The position numbers and the translations under genes are program-made. Positions 9,494 through 18,133 of a stretch of 64,000 nucleotides of DNA are shown here, in pieces. How positions within the stretch are numbered: position 1 is the first letter of the stretch; every line of letters starts with the position of its first letter. Source of the DNA: Beijerinckiaceae bacterium (GTDB taxonomy: Bacteria > Pseudomonadota > Alphaproteobacteria > Rhizobiales > Beijerinckiaceae). A model generated the notes under the pieces. It was given only the letters and a program-made list of their open reading frames with translations, made no database searches and was not told the DNA's origin. Location of the stretch: contig CANGBC010000005.1 in the NCBI GenBank assembly GCA_947452005.1, forward strand, positions 86,142 to 150,141, given 5' to 3'.

Positions 9494-9574
9494 CGTCATA
9501 GCGAGCCGAAGGCGAAGCAATCCAGCAAGCCGTAGGTGCAGCCTCTGGATTGCTTCGCTGCGCTCGCAATGACG
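9494..9574. repeat. Palindromic intergenic repeat (GC-rich stem, dispersed type)
   Basis: Two imperfect inverted arms (9494-9525 and 9545-9574) flank a 19-base centre. The right arm contains ATTGCTTCGCTGCGCTCGCA; the left arm is its near-complement. The transcript would fold into a long hairpin between rdgB and hemW. Very similar intergenic repeats are widespread in alphaproteobacterial genomes, as far as I recall. A half copy occurs at 52816-52847 in this window. It may be a mobile miniature repeat that also affects mRNA stability. Confidence 0.75.
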
Positions 9575-9579
9575 GCATC

Positions 9580-10218
9580 TTATTTAGCGAGGCAAGCCTT
9601 CGCCAAATCCTGAAAGGCGCGTGCGCGGTGTGACAGGGCGCGCGAGCCATCCGTGGGCAGCCCATGCTTTTCGTCTGATGTCATTTCGCCAAAGGTGCGC
9701 ACATGACCTTCCGGCAGGAAGATCGGATCATACCCAAAGCCAGCCGTACCGCGCGGTGGCCAGACGAGATCGCCATCAATGCGGCCTTCAAAATGCTCGA
9801 CATGACCATCGGGCCAAGCGATGCACAAAGCCGAAATAAACCAACCCTTGCGCTCAGCATCCCGGCCAATGCCTTTGGCATTGAGCTCGGAATCAATACG
9901 CGCCATGGCCGCATCGAATTTTTTATCCACCGCCCAACGCGCGGAATAAATGCCCGGCGCGCCATCAAGACCTGCAACACAAATGCCGCTGTCATCGGCA
10001 AAAGACGGCAGACCCGAAGCCTCAGCGCCCGCGCGTGCCTTGATCTCGGCATTGGCGGCAAAGGTTAAACCTGTCTCTTCCGGTTCACCCAGTTGCAATT
10101 CGCCGGCTGAGACAGCGGTGACGCCATAGGGCTCCAGCAACTCGCGCATTTCGACAAGCTTGCCCGCATTATGCGTAGCGATGAGAATTTTGCCTTCGAG
10201 GCGGCGATGCTGAGACAC
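9580..10218 (-). CDS. rdgB: XTP/dITP diphosphatase (RdgB/HAM1 family)
   Basis: The enzyme hydrolyses non-canonical purine triphosphates (dITP, XTP) to monophosphates and keeps them out of DNA. The 212-residue product begins with the signature ILIATHNAGKLVEMRELL and has SFADDSGICVAGLDGAPGIYSARWA in the centre and GFGYDPIFLP with HRARAFQDL at the end, all family hallmarks. I start it at GTG 10218; a TTG at 10269 would add 17 residues unlike the family. hemW follows on the same strand. Many relatives have rph directly upstream; here KDPG aldolase is divergent instead. Confidence 0.95.
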   Translation of the reverse strand: MSQHRRLEGKILIATHNAGKLVEMRELLEPYGVTAVSAGELQLGEPEETGLTFAANAEIKARAGAEASGLPSFADDSGICVAGLDGAPGIYSARWAVDKKFDAAMARIDSELNAKGIGRDAERKGWFISALCIAWPDGHVEHFEGRIDGDLVWPPRGTAGFGYDPIFLPEGHVRTFGEMTSDEKHGLPTDGSRALSHRARAFQDLAKACLAK

Positions 10219-10363
10219 GGGGCGCGAATCCTTTGAGGAATAAAAGCGGAGGTCAGGGTCGGCGCGCAAACTGTCACGAAAGCCAGCTGAACGGAACCCG
10301 CCTGCCCCGCGTTGCTCGTAAAAGCCTTACAAACAAGCAAGCGAGTAACAGGGGCACCCGGTC

Positions 10364-11023
10364 ATGACGCAAGATCACCAGCCTTCACCCAGCGAAACAC
10401 CGCTTGCACTCATCGGCAGCCATCGCCTGATCCCGCTTCTGACGATTGAAGATGCGCGCCTCGCCGTGCCGCTGGCCAGCACTTTGGTGGAGGCGGGCCT
10501 GCCTGTGATGGAAGTGGCGCTGAGCACCAAGGCCGCCACCCATGCCATGCGCGATATTTTGCGCGAGGTGCCTGAGGCCATTCTGGCCGCAGGCAATGTG
10601 ATGACCGCATTTGATCTGGCATTGGCACGCGAGATGGGCGTGCATTTTGCTATTTCGCCGGGCCATTCCGATGCTTTGCTAAAGGCTGCAGCTGACAATC
10701 CTGAGACGCCCTTTGTGCCAGGCATTGCCACGCCTGCCGAGCTGATCCGCGTGCTCAGTGCAGGCTTTCATGTGGTGAAGTTTTTCCCTGCCATGGCTTT
10801 TGGCGGGCCTGAAGCCGTGCGCGCCATGATGGCGCCGTTCCCGCATGCACGCTTCATCCCGAGCGGGGGCACGAATGAAGAGCGGCTGGATGATTGGCTG
10901 GCGCTACCCAATGTCGTGGCCGTGGGGGGCGCATGGCTCGCCCCGCCTGACGAAATTGCGAAAAAAGACTGGGCTGCAATCGGCAAACGCGCGCGAGACA
11001 TGCTCGCGCGCGTGAAACATTAG
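10364..11023 (+). CDS. eda: 2-dehydro-3-deoxy-phosphogluconate (KDPG) aldolase
   Basis: Class I aldolase that splits KDPG into pyruvate and glyceraldehyde-3-phosphate in the Entner-Doudoroff route; related enzymes act on KDPGal. The 219-residue protein has the catalytic base in VMEVALST (Glu50) and the Schiff-base lysine in VVKFFPA (Lys139), plus the phosphate-binding IPSGGTNEE. No edd or zwf gene is beside it, so its in vivo substrate cannot be fixed from context. It ends in a four-base overlap with the convergent binding-protein gene. Confidence 0.92.
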   Translation: MTQDHQPSPSETPLALIGSHRLIPLLTIEDARLAVPLASTLVEAGLPVMEVALSTKAATHAMRDILREVPEAILAAGNVMTAFDLALAREMGVHFAISPGHSDALLKAAADNPETPFVPGIATPAELIRVLSAGFHVVKFFPAMAFGGPEAVRAMMAPFPHARFIPSGGTNEERLDDWLALPNVVAVGGAWLAPPDEIAKKDWAAIGKRARDMLARVKH

Positions 11024-12000
11024 TCGATCTTGATCTTCGCCGCATTGACGACTTCGGCCCAGCGCGGAATTTCCTTGGCGATGAAATCGCGGAATTCCGT
11101 TGGCGTCGTCACCCAGACATCGGCACCGTCACGCGCCAGCGCGTTGACAATATCGGGATCGGTCATGGCCTTGCGAATTTCTGCATTAAGACGATCAACA
11201 ATCGGCTGGGGCGTGCCGGCCGGCGCCAGAATGCCATACCATTGGTCGGCCTCGAAACCCGGATAGCCCTGTTCGGCAATGGTCGGGATATCTTTCATGG
11301 CCGGCACGCGCTTTGGGCTGGAAATGCCCAGTGCGCGCAATGTGCCCGCTTCCACATGTGGCAGAACAGCCGGTGCGCCCGTCATGGTGAGCTGCACAAC
11401 ATTTGCCAGCAAATCCTGCACGGCAGGCGCGGTGCCACGATAGGGCACATGCGTCATTTGCGTGCCTGTGGTCACCATGAAGGCGGCCATAGCAATATGC
11501 GCCGCGCTGCCATTGCCGCCCGAGCAATAATTCAGCTTGCCCGGATTGGCCTTGGCATAAGCCACCAGCTCGGCCACGCTCTTCACCGGCAGGGTGGGAT
11601 GAACCACCAGCACATTATGGACGCTGGCCAGCATGGTGAGATGGGCAAAGCTCTTCACCGGGTCATAGCCAAGATTGGGATAGAGGCTCGGGTTTACGCC
11701 CAGCGTCCCGATATGGCCCATGATCAGCGTATGGCCATCAGGTGTGGCCCGCGACACGGCTGTCGAGGCGACTGCCCCGCCCGCACCCGCACGGTTCTCG
11801 ATGACAAAAGCCTTGCCCAGAGACTCACTCAGCTTCTGGCCAAGCAGACGGGCCAGAATGTCGGTCGAGCCGCCCGGCGTGAAGGGCACAACCAGCGTGA
11901 CGTTTTGGGTGGGATAAGCACCCTGCGCAAAGGCCTCGCCCATCATCGGGGCAAAAGCGGACAGGCTGATCTGGAACTTCAGAAATGAACGGCGATCCAT
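11020..12000 (-). CDS. Tripartite tricarboxylate transporter substrate-binding protein (Bug/TctC family)
   Basis: Periplasmic binding protein of the Bug family, which captures carboxylates and similar small molecules for TctAB-type transporters. The start at ATG 12000 is supported by GGAGG four bases upstream; the 326-residue protein begins MDRRSFLKFQISLSAF, a twin-arginine-like signal, and cleaves near AFAQG. Family motifs are VTLVVPFTPGGSTDILAR, VENRAGAGGAVAS and PDGHTLIMGHIGTLGVNP. No TctA or TctB gene is adjacent, so this is one of the orphan binding proteins typical of beta- and alphaproteobacteria. Ligand unknown. Confidence 0.9.
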   Translation of the reverse strand: MDRRSFLKFQISLSAFAPMMGEAFAQGAYPTQNVTLVVPFTPGGSTDILARLLGQKLSESLGKAFVIENRAGAGGAVASTAVSRATPDGHTLIMGHIGTLGVNPSLYPNLGYDPVKSFAHLTMLASVHNVLVVHPTLPVKSVAELVAYAKANPGKLNYCSGGNGSAAHIAMAAFMVTTGTQMTHVPYRGTAPAVQDLLANVVQLTMTGAPAVLPHVEAGTLRALGISSPKRVPAMKDIPTIAEQGYPGFEADQWYGILAPAGTPQPIVDRLNAEIRKAMTDPDIVNALARDGADVWVTTPTEFRDFIAKEIPRWAEVVNAAKIKID

Positions 12001-12251
12001 AAGTCCTCCAAAAACCGGGCGCGCTCGCCCGCTTGTCTCGAAAGCAATCTTAGCCCCCAAGCCCCCTTGCTCAAGGGCGACTTAAAGCACGCCTTGCTGA
12101 ACAGCGTTCAAAAATGCGGCATGTCCGCCTGCTCGGCAGGAGAATGACTCATCACGCAGCGATTTGGCGAGGCAGACGGCAGGCTTTGTCGTAAAGCCTA
12201 AAATTTAAGCACATTTATGCTTCAGAAAAAGCAAAAAGCGCAGGACTGGAG

Positions 12252-12266
12252 GCAAAGCACCTTTGC
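12252..12266. promoter_or_regulatory. Perfect 6-bp inverted repeat upstream of the sigma-54 promoter
   Basis: GCAAAG-CAC-CTTTGC is a perfect inverted repeat 51 bases upstream of the -24 element. Activators of sigma-54 promoters bind such upstream sites. The sequence does not match the usual NtrC site (GCAC-N5-GTGC type), so the binding protein, if any, is unknown. Confidence 0.3.
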
Positions 12267-12316
12267 CCAATCGCCCGCACCTTTGGAATTGGCCGACAAA
12301 CCCGATTTCAACCCTC

Positions 12317-12332
12317 TGGCACGCCTGTTGCA
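12317..12332 (+). promoter_or_regulatory. Sigma-54 (RpoN) promoter of the urt-ure operon
   Basis: TGGCACGcctgTTGCA matches the -24/-12 consensus TGGCACG-N4-TTGCW at every defined base. Transcription should begin about 12 bases downstream of the -12 element, near 12343, leaving a leader of roughly 75 bases before the urtA ATG at 12419. It is oriented towards urtA. Sigma-54 control with NtrC fits a urea scavenging operon and would tie it to GlnD-dependent nitrogen sensing. Confidence 0.85.
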
Positions 12333-12418
12333 CTCCTTTAGGCACGTCCCTCGCGGACGGATTGCAACACACCGGCCCTGTCCTCCCCGTGCAGCCCGGC
12401 AACATTTTAGAGGATGCC

Positions 12419-13723
12419 ATGTCTCTTACCCGGCGTTTCATGCTGCGCACTGCTGGCGCAGCTCTTGGTGGCGCACTCGCCTTTGCTTCACCGGCCGCCT
12501 TCGCGCAAGGCGCGGGCACGATCAAGGTCGGCATTCTCCATTCTCTCTCAGGCACGATGGCCATCAGCGAGACCACGCTGAAAGACGTCATGCTGATGCT
12601 CATTGAAGAGCAGAACAAAAAGGGTGGTCTTCTCGGCAAGAAACTTGAGCCCGTCGTTGTTGACCCGGCCTCCAACTGGCCACTGTTTGCTGAAAAAGCC
12701 CGCGAGCTGATCTCGAAAGACAAAGTCTCCGCCACGTTTGGCTGCTGGACCTCGGTCTCGCGCAAGTCGGTTCTGCCTGTGTTTGAAGAACTGAATTCGA
12801 TCCTCTTCTACCCAGTCCAATATGAAGGCGAAGAATCCTCCAAGAATATTTTCTACACGGGTGCCGCCCCCAACCAGCAGGCCATCCCCGCTGTCGATTA
12901 TCTGATGGAGAATGAAAAGGTGCAGCGCTGGGTGCTGGCTGGCACCGACTATGTCTATCCGCGCACGACCAACAAGATCCTTGAGGCCTATCTCAAGTCG
13001 AAGGGCGTGAAGCCAGAAGACATTATGATCAACTACACGCCGTTTGGTCATTCCGATTGGCAGACGATTGTCGCCGACATCAAGAAGTTTGGCTCAGCTG
13101 GCAAGAAGACTGCCGTTGTATCGACCATCAATGGCGATGCCAACGTGCCGTTCTACAAGGAACTCGGCAATGCTGGCGTGAAGGCCACCGATATTCCGGT
13201 TGTGGCTTTCTCGGTGGGTGAAGAAGAGCTCGCGGGCATCGACACCAAGCCGCTCATTGGCCATCTCGCCGCCTGGAACTATTTCCAGTCCGTCGAAAAT
13301 GCCGACAACAAGGCCTTTATTGCCAAATGGCGCGCCTTCACGAAAAACGAAAAGCGCGTGACCAATGATCCGATGGAAGCCCATGTCATCGGCTTCAACA
13401 TGTGGGTGAAGGCCGTTGAAAAGGCCGGCACCACAGATACGGACGCTGTGCTGGACGCGATGATCGGCGTGGCTGTGCCCAATCTGACGGGCGGCTATTC
13501 GACCATGATGCCGAACCACCACATCACCAAGCCGGTTCTGATTGGCGAAGTGCAGGGTGATGGCCAGTTCAACACCGTGTGGCAGACATCGGGCCTCGTG
13601 GTCGGTGACGAATGGTCGGATTATCTTGAAGGCTCGAAGGATCTGATCTCCGATTGGCGCAAGCCTTTGTCGTGCGGCAACTTCAACGTGAAGACCGGCA
13701 AGTGCGGCGGCGCCAGCAAGTAA
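12419..13723 (+). CDS. urtA: Urea ABC transporter substrate-binding protein UrtA
   Basis: UrtA captures urea (or short amides) in the periplasm for the UrtBCDE transporter. I start it at ATG 12419, with GAGG just upstream; this gives 434 residues and a twin-arginine-type leader TRRFMLRTAGAALGGAL cleaved near AFAQG. The mature protein follows the UrtA pattern: IKVGILHSLSGTMAISE at the start, FGCWTSVSRKSVLPVFE, and LFYPVQYEGEESSKNIFYTG. It is the first gene after the sigma-54 promoter and is followed by a GC-rich hairpin before urtB, which could let urtA be expressed above the rest. Confidence 0.96.
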   Translation: MSLTRRFMLRTAGAALGGALAFASPAAFAQGAGTIKVGILHSLSGTMAISETTLKDVMLMLIEEQNKKGGLLGKKLEPVVVDPASNWPLFAEKARELISKDKVSATFGCWTSVSRKSVLPVFEELNSILFYPVQYEGEESSKNIFYTGAAPNQQAIPAVDYLMENEKVQRWVLAGTDYVYPRTTNKILEAYLKSKGVKPEDIMINYTPFGHSDWQTIVADIKKFGSAGKKTAVVSTINGDANVPFYKELGNAGVKATDIPVVAFSVGEEELAGIDTKPLIGHLAAWNYFQSVENADNKAFIAKWRAFTKNEKRVTNDPMEAHVIGFNMWVKAVEKAGTTDTDAVLDAMIGVAVPNLTGGYSTMMPNHHITKPVLIGEVQGDGQFNTVWQTSGLVVGDEWSDYLEGSKDLISDWRKPLSCGNFNVKTGKCGGASK

Positions 13724-13771
13724 GCTGACATAAAACGCTGCGCTTTCCCCTCCTCGCGCGCAGCCAACACA

Positions 13772-13800
13772 GGCCCGGACGGCGACAAACCGCCCGGGCC
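13772..13800 (+). promoter_or_regulatory. GC-rich hairpin between urtA and urtB
   Basis: GGCCCGG at 13772-13778 pairs with CCGGGCC at 13794-13800, and CGG/CCG pair inside with a seven-base loop. There is no U-run after it, so it is not a standard intrinsic terminator. Such stems between a binding-protein gene and its permease gene often stabilise the upstream mRNA; this role is an inference. Confidence 0.6.
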
Positions 13801-13834
13801 AGTTAAAAAGCAAAACAAATGACAAGAGGCTGCC

Positions 13835-15511
13835 ATGACTTCTATCCCTCGCCCGGCACGCGCATGCGCAATCCCGCTGGCGGGACAAGCTGCCAAGCGC
13901 CTCATCGAAACATTGTCTTTTGCTGCCGCAGCACTCTCCCTTGTCATGCTCGCTCTTTTTGCCACGCCTCAGGCGCGCGCGCAGGGTGAATCCTCAGTCA
14001 TCATCGGCCTGATCAGCGACAAATTCCCTGACACTGAGCGCGCTTTGAATGAGCTGCCCGCGTCTGGCTTGCCCACAGCGCCGCAAATTGTCGAAGCGCT
14101 GGCCGCCAATCGCCTCTATTTCAACGGACCTGCCCGCAAACTTTATTTCGCCGATGAAGCGGGCAAGATGTTTGACGCCGCCACGGGTGAGCCCGCTGAC
14201 GTGATGGCCTCCGCGCTGAAGAAAGTGCGCATCAACAATGCCGTGCGTCGCTCGCTCGATGCCGCGCGTGGCGCGCTCACCCTCATGTCGCCTGATCCTG
14301 ACAAGCGCAAAGCGGCTGCCGACAGCGTCTTCAAATCCCGTGATGCAACGGCTCTGCCCTTGCTTGAAGCAGCACTTGCCAAAGAGACCCTCGCATCCAC
14401 CCGCAAAATTCTTGAAGAAGCCCGCGCAGCGATCATCGCTGGCGATAGCGGCGCCAGTGACGTTCAGCGCCTTGAAGCCATCGAGATCCTGAAAAGCCGT
14501 GGCGACCAGGACGCGGTCAGCGTGCTCACCACCATTGCCTCATGGAGCGAAGGCCGCGTGAAAGCCGCCGCTGATTCTGCCTCCTCTGTCATTCAGGCGA
14601 AACTCGCGCTTTGGCGCAATGTGCAGAACATCTGGTATGGCCTGTCACTCGGCTCCGTCCTGCTGCTGGCGGCCATCGGTCTGGCCATTACCTTTGGTGT
14701 GATGGGCATTATCAACATGGCCCATGGCGAAATGGTCATGCTGGGCGCTTACACCACGTTCGCCGTGCAGGAATGGGCGCGCACCAGCCACCCGGGCTTG
14801 CTGAATTACTCGCTGTTTATCGCGATCCCGCTGGCTTTTCTGGTGACCGCAGCCGTCGGCATTCTGATTGAACGCGTGGTCATCCGCTTTCTTTATGGCC
14901 GCCCGTTAGAAACTCTGCTGGCGACCTTTGGCATTTCACTGATCTTGCAACAGGCGGTGCGCACCATTTTTGGGGCCAACAACCGCGAAGTCTCGGCACC
15001 GTCTTTCATGGCGGGCTCATTTGATTTCGGTTCTCTGCAGATCGGCTATGGCCGCATGTGGATCATTGTCTTTGCGCTGGCCGTTTTCTTCGCCCTGCAG
15101 TTCGTGCTGCGCGCCACATCCTTTGGCTTGCGCATGCGCGCGGTGACCCAAAACCGCCGCATGGCGTCCTCCATGGGCATTGATACGAACCGCATTGATG
15201 CGCTGGCTTTCGGCCTTGGTTCTGGCATTGCCGGTATGGCGGGTGTCGCGCTGTCGCAGATCGACAATGTCTCGCCCAATCTTGGCCAGAGCTACATTAT
15301 CGATAGTTTCATGGTCGTGGTCTTTGGCGGTGTCGGCAATCTCTGGGGTACATTGCTTGGCGCTTTGACGCTAGGTGTGGCCAACAAATTTCTCGAGCCG
15401 ATTGCCGGCGCTGTGCTCGGCAAGATTCTGCTCCTCGTCTTCATCATCCTGTTCATCCAGAAACGACCGCGCGGGCTCTTTGCCCTCAAAGGCCGCGCGG
15501 TGGAGGCATGA
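13835..15511 (+). CDS. urtB: Urea ABC transporter permease UrtB
   Basis: Inner-membrane permease of the urea transporter, LivH-like. The 558-residue protein is longer than LivH because it has a signal peptide (cleaved near ARAQGESS) and a periplasmic helical domain of about 200 residues before the membrane part, an arrangement known for proteobacterial UrtB. The permease half begins around IWYGLSLGSVLLLAAIGLAI and contains GVMGIINMAHGEMVMLGAY and ERVVIRFLYGRPLETLLATF, close to the LivH family. The stop overlaps the urtC start. Confidence 0.95.
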   Translation: MTSIPRPARACAIPLAGQAAKRLIETLSFAAAALSLVMLALFATPQARAQGESSVIIGLISDKFPDTERALNELPASGLPTAPQIVEALAANRLYFNGPARKLYFADEAGKMFDAATGEPADVMASALKKVRINNAVRRSLDAARGALTLMSPDPDKRKAAADSVFKSRDATALPLLEAALAKETLASTRKILEEARAAIIAGDSGASDVQRLEAIEILKSRGDQDAVSVLTTIASWSEGRVKAAADSASSVIQAKLALWRNVQNIWYGLSLGSVLLLAAIGLAITFGVMGIINMAHGEMVMLGAYTTFAVQEWARTSHPGLLNYSLFIAIPLAFLVTAAVGILIERVVIRFLYGRPLETLLATFGISLILQQAVRTIFGANNREVSAPSFMAGSFDFGSLQIGYGRMWIIVFALAVFFALQFVLRATSFGLRMRAVTQNRRMASSMGIDTNRIDALAFGLGSGIAGMAGVALSQIDNVSPNLGQSYIIDSFMVVVFGGVGNLWGTLLGALTLGVANKFLEPIAGAVLGKILLLVFIILFIQKRPRGLFALKGRAVEA

Positions 15512-16656
15512 TGATGGAAACCCGCAAGCCTCTCCTGCTCTCGCTCATTGACACACGCGGCGGCATTTTTCTGGGACTCGTGGCTGCGGCCACCCTTCTG
15601 GTGCCCGTGCTGGCCCTCATGGTGCCTGCCAATTCTGCTTTCGCGCTACCGCCCTATCTTGTCGCGCTGTTTGGCAAATATGTTTGCTATGCGCTGCTCT
15701 CCATCGCGCTGGATCTTGTGTGGGGTTATTGCGGCATTCTTTCGCTGGGCCATGGCGCTTTCTTTGCGCTGGGTGGTTATGCCATGGGCATGTATCTCAT
15801 GCGCCAGATCGGCACGCGCGGCGTCTATGCGCATCCCGAATTGCCCGATTTCATGGTCTTTCTGAATATGAAGGAATTGCCGATCACCTGGTGGGGTTTT
15901 CAGAGCTTTCCCTATGCCATGCTGATGGTGCTGTTGATCCCCGGCCTGCTGGCCTTTGTCTTCGGCTTTCTCGCTTTCCGCTCACGCGTGACCGGCGTTT
16001 ATCTCTCCATCATCACGCAAGCCATGACCTATGCGCTGCTGCTGGCCTTCTTCCGCAATGACATGGGCTTTGGCGGCAACAATGGGCTGACCGATTTCAA
16101 AGACATTCTGGGCTTCAATGTGCAGGCGAAGGAAACGCGCGTCGCGCTATTTGTCGCCAGCACGCTGGCATTGGGCGCTGGCTATCTGATTGCGCGCGCC
16201 GTCACGCAATCGAAATTCGGCAAAGTGGTCATTGCCATTCGCGATGCGGAATCGCGCACGCGCTTTCTGGGCTATCGGGTCGAGACCTATAAACTCTGCG
16301 TCTTCGTGCTCTCGGCCATGATGGCAGGTGTGGCGGGCGCGCTTTATGTGCCGCAAGTCGGCATTATCAATCCGGGCGAATTTGCGCCTGCCAATTCGAT
16401 TGAAGCTGTCATCTGGGTGGCTGTGGGCGGACGCGGCACTTTGGTGGGTGCAGCGCTTGGCGCGATTATCGTCAATTGGGGCAAGACCTTCTTCACGGGC
16501 GCTCTGCCGGAATATTGGCTGTTTGCGCTGGGTGCACTGTTTGTGATCGTCACGCTTTTCCTGCCCAAAGGCGTGATTGGCGCGCTCGATCAATTCAAGG
16601 CGCGCCGACAGGCTGCCAAAAACAGCGGCGCTGCCGCGCCAACAGCGGCGGAGTGA
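15508..16656 (+). CDS. urtC: Urea ABC transporter permease UrtC
   Basis: Second membrane subunit of the urea transporter, LivM-like, 382 residues with about nine membrane segments. Family motifs are VWGYCGILSLGHGAFFALGG near residue 75 and AIRDAESRTRFLGYRVETYK. It begins with three consecutive Met codons; the first overlaps the urtB stop as ATGA, while the third (15514) is better spaced from GGAGG. It is followed by urtD after five bases. Confidence 0.95.
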   Translation: MMMETRKPLLLSLIDTRGGIFLGLVAAATLLVPVLALMVPANSAFALPPYLVALFGKYVCYALLSIALDLVWGYCGILSLGHGAFFALGGYAMGMYLMRQIGTRGVYAHPELPDFMVFLNMKELPITWWGFQSFPYAMLMVLLIPGLLAFVFGFLAFRSRVTGVYLSIITQAMTYALLLAFFRNDMGFGGNNGLTDFKDILGFNVQAKETRVALFVASTLALGAGYLIARAVTQSKFGKVVIAIRDAESRTRFLGYRVETYKLCVFVLSAMMAGVAGALYVPQVGIINPGEFAPANSIEAVIWVAVGGRGTLVGAALGAIIVNWGKTFFTGALPEYWLFALGALFVIVTLFLPKGVIGALDQFKARRQAAKNSGAAAPTAAE

Positions 16657-16661
16657 GCCTC

Positions 16662-17411
16662 ATGGATATCGCCAAGAACTCACTTCTCTATCTCGATGGC
16701 GTCAGCGTTTCTTTTGACGGTTATAAGGCGCTGCGCGGTCTCTCCCTCACACTCGCACCGGGCGAAATGCGCGCCATTATCGGCCCCAACGGCGCGGGCA
16801 AAACGACGATGATGGATATCATCACCGGCAAGACGCGGCCCGATGAAGGCGACGTGTTGTTCGGCGGCTCGTATGATCTGACCAAAATGGATGAGGCAGA
16901 AATTGCGGAACTGGGCATTGGCCGCAAGTTTCAAAAGCCGACTGTCTTTGAAAGCCACACGGTCGATGACAACATCCTGCTCGCCTTGAAAGCGCCGCGC
17001 TCGGCGCTCGCCACTTTGTTTGGCAAGCCGTCTGCTGACACGCGCAACCGCATCGATCAGATTCTGGAGACCACAAAACTGAAAGATCATCGCTTCCGCT
17101 TGGCAGCCGATCTGTCGCACGGACAAAAGCAATGGCTCGAAATCGGCATGCTACTCGCACAAGACCCAAAACTGCTTCTGGTTGACGAGCCGGTCGCTGG
17201 CATGACCGATGCCGAAACCGCCCAAACCGCAGAATTGCTGCGCGAGATTGCCATCGACCATTCGGTCGTCGTTGTCGAACATGACATGAGCTTCGTGCGC
17301 GATCTCGGCGTTAAAGTCACCGTTTTGCACGAAGGCTCGGTGCTGGCCGAAGGGCCGCTTGATGTGGTCAGCGCAGATCCGCGCGTCATTGAAGTCTATT
17401 TGGGGCGCTAA
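16662..17411 (+). CDS. urtD: Urea ABC transporter ATP-binding protein UrtD
   Basis: One of the two ATPases of the urea importer, LivG-like, 249 residues from the ATG at 16662 (the frame is open further upstream inside urtC but that part has no similarity). It has the Walker A GPNGAGKTT, the ABC signature LSHGQKQWLEIGMLL, Walker B LLLVDEPVAGM, and the Urt-typical GRKFQKPTVFESHTVDDN. urtE follows after three bases. Confidence 0.95.
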   Translation: MDIAKNSLLYLDGVSVSFDGYKALRGLSLTLAPGEMRAIIGPNGAGKTTMMDIITGKTRPDEGDVLFGGSYDLTKMDEAEIAELGIGRKFQKPTVFESHTVDDNILLALKAPRSALATLFGKPSADTRNRIDQILETTKLKDHRFRLAADLSHGQKQWLEIGMLLAQDPKLLLVDEPVAGMTDAETAQTAELLREIAIDHSVVVVEHDMSFVRDLGVKVTVLHEGSVLAEGPLDVVSADPRVIEVYLGR

Positions 17412-17414
17412 ACC

Positions 17415-18110
17415 ATGCTGGCCGTTGAATCCATCGATCTCTACTACGGCGCAGCGCAAGCGCTTCGCTCCGTCTCGCTCAATGCCAAGCCCGGCCGCGT
17501 GACCTGCGTGATGGGCCGCAATGGCGTGGGCAAGACTTCGCTCATGCGCGCCATCTGCGGGCACCAGAACATTGCGGGCGGGCGCATTATGTGGGAGGGC
17601 GAGGACGTTTCAAAACTCGCACCCCATGCTCGCGCCAAGCGCGGCATTGCCTTTGTGCCGCAGGGCCGCGAAATCTTTCCGCTGCTCACCGTGCGCGAAA
17701 ATCTGGAGACCGGTTTTGCCGCTGCCAAACGCGCAGACCGCTATGTGCCAGATGAGATTTATGACCTCTTCCCCGTGCTGAAAGACATGCTGTGGCGGCG
17801 CGGCGGCGATCTGTCGGGTGGCCAGCAACAGCAGCTCGCCATTGGCCGCGCGCTGGTCACGCGCCCGCGACTGCTGGTGCTGGATGAGCCGACGGAAGGC
17901 ATCCAGCCCTCCATCATCAAGGATATTGGCCGCGCCATTGACTATCTGCGCCAGAAGGGCGACATGGCCATCGTGCTGGTCGAGCAATATTTTGAATTTG
18001 CGCGCGACCTGGCGGATGATTTCTGCGTCATGGATCGCGGTGCTGTCGTGATCTCGGGTGACAAATCCTCTATGGTGGAGAAAGATGTCCGCAGCCGCCT
18101 CTCCGTCTGA
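17415..18110 (+). CDS. urtE: Urea ABC transporter ATP-binding protein UrtE
   Basis: Second ATPase of the urea importer, LivF-like, 231 residues. It shows Walker A GRNGVGKTSLMRAICG, the Q-loop region FVPQGREIFPLLTVRENL, signature LSGGQQQQLAIGRAL and Walker B LLVLDEPTEGIQPS; the GIQPSII segment is characteristic of UrtE. It is the last transporter gene; ureD begins 23 bases further on, so transporter and urease genes probably form one transcript. Confidence 0.95.
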   Translation: MLAVESIDLYYGAAQALRSVSLNAKPGRVTCVMGRNGVGKTSLMRAICGHQNIAGGRIMWEGEDVSKLAPHARAKRGIAFVPQGREIFPLLTVRENLETGFAAAKRADRYVPDEIYDLFPVLKDMLWRRGGDLSGGQQQQLAIGRALVTRPRLLVLDEPTEGIQPSIIKDIGRAIDYLRQKGDMAIVLVEQYFEFARDLADDFCVMDRGAVVISGDKSSMVEKDVRSRLSV

Positions 18111-18133
18111 GCGGTGAGGTTCTTCTTTTCCAA

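Larger units (their letters stand above)
12001..12418. promoter_or_regulatory. Intergenic control region upstream of the urea operon
   Basis: This 418-bp stretch separates the Bug protein from urtA. The right half holds a sigma-54 promoter (12317-12332) and a small perfect palindrome (12252-12266). The left half, about 12061-12240, shows no recognised element. No convincing gene was found here, although an open frame runs on into urtA from 12263; the urtA signal peptide begins only at 12419. Confidence 0.6.

Noticed and set aside
12252..12266. NtrC-binding site
   Set aside because: The palindrome lacks GCAC-N5-GTGC spacing; kept only as an unassigned inverted repeat.
13094..13888. Minus-strand open frame of 264 codons across urtA and the hairpin
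   Set aside because: Shadow of urtA; spans the intergenic hairpin with no start signal.
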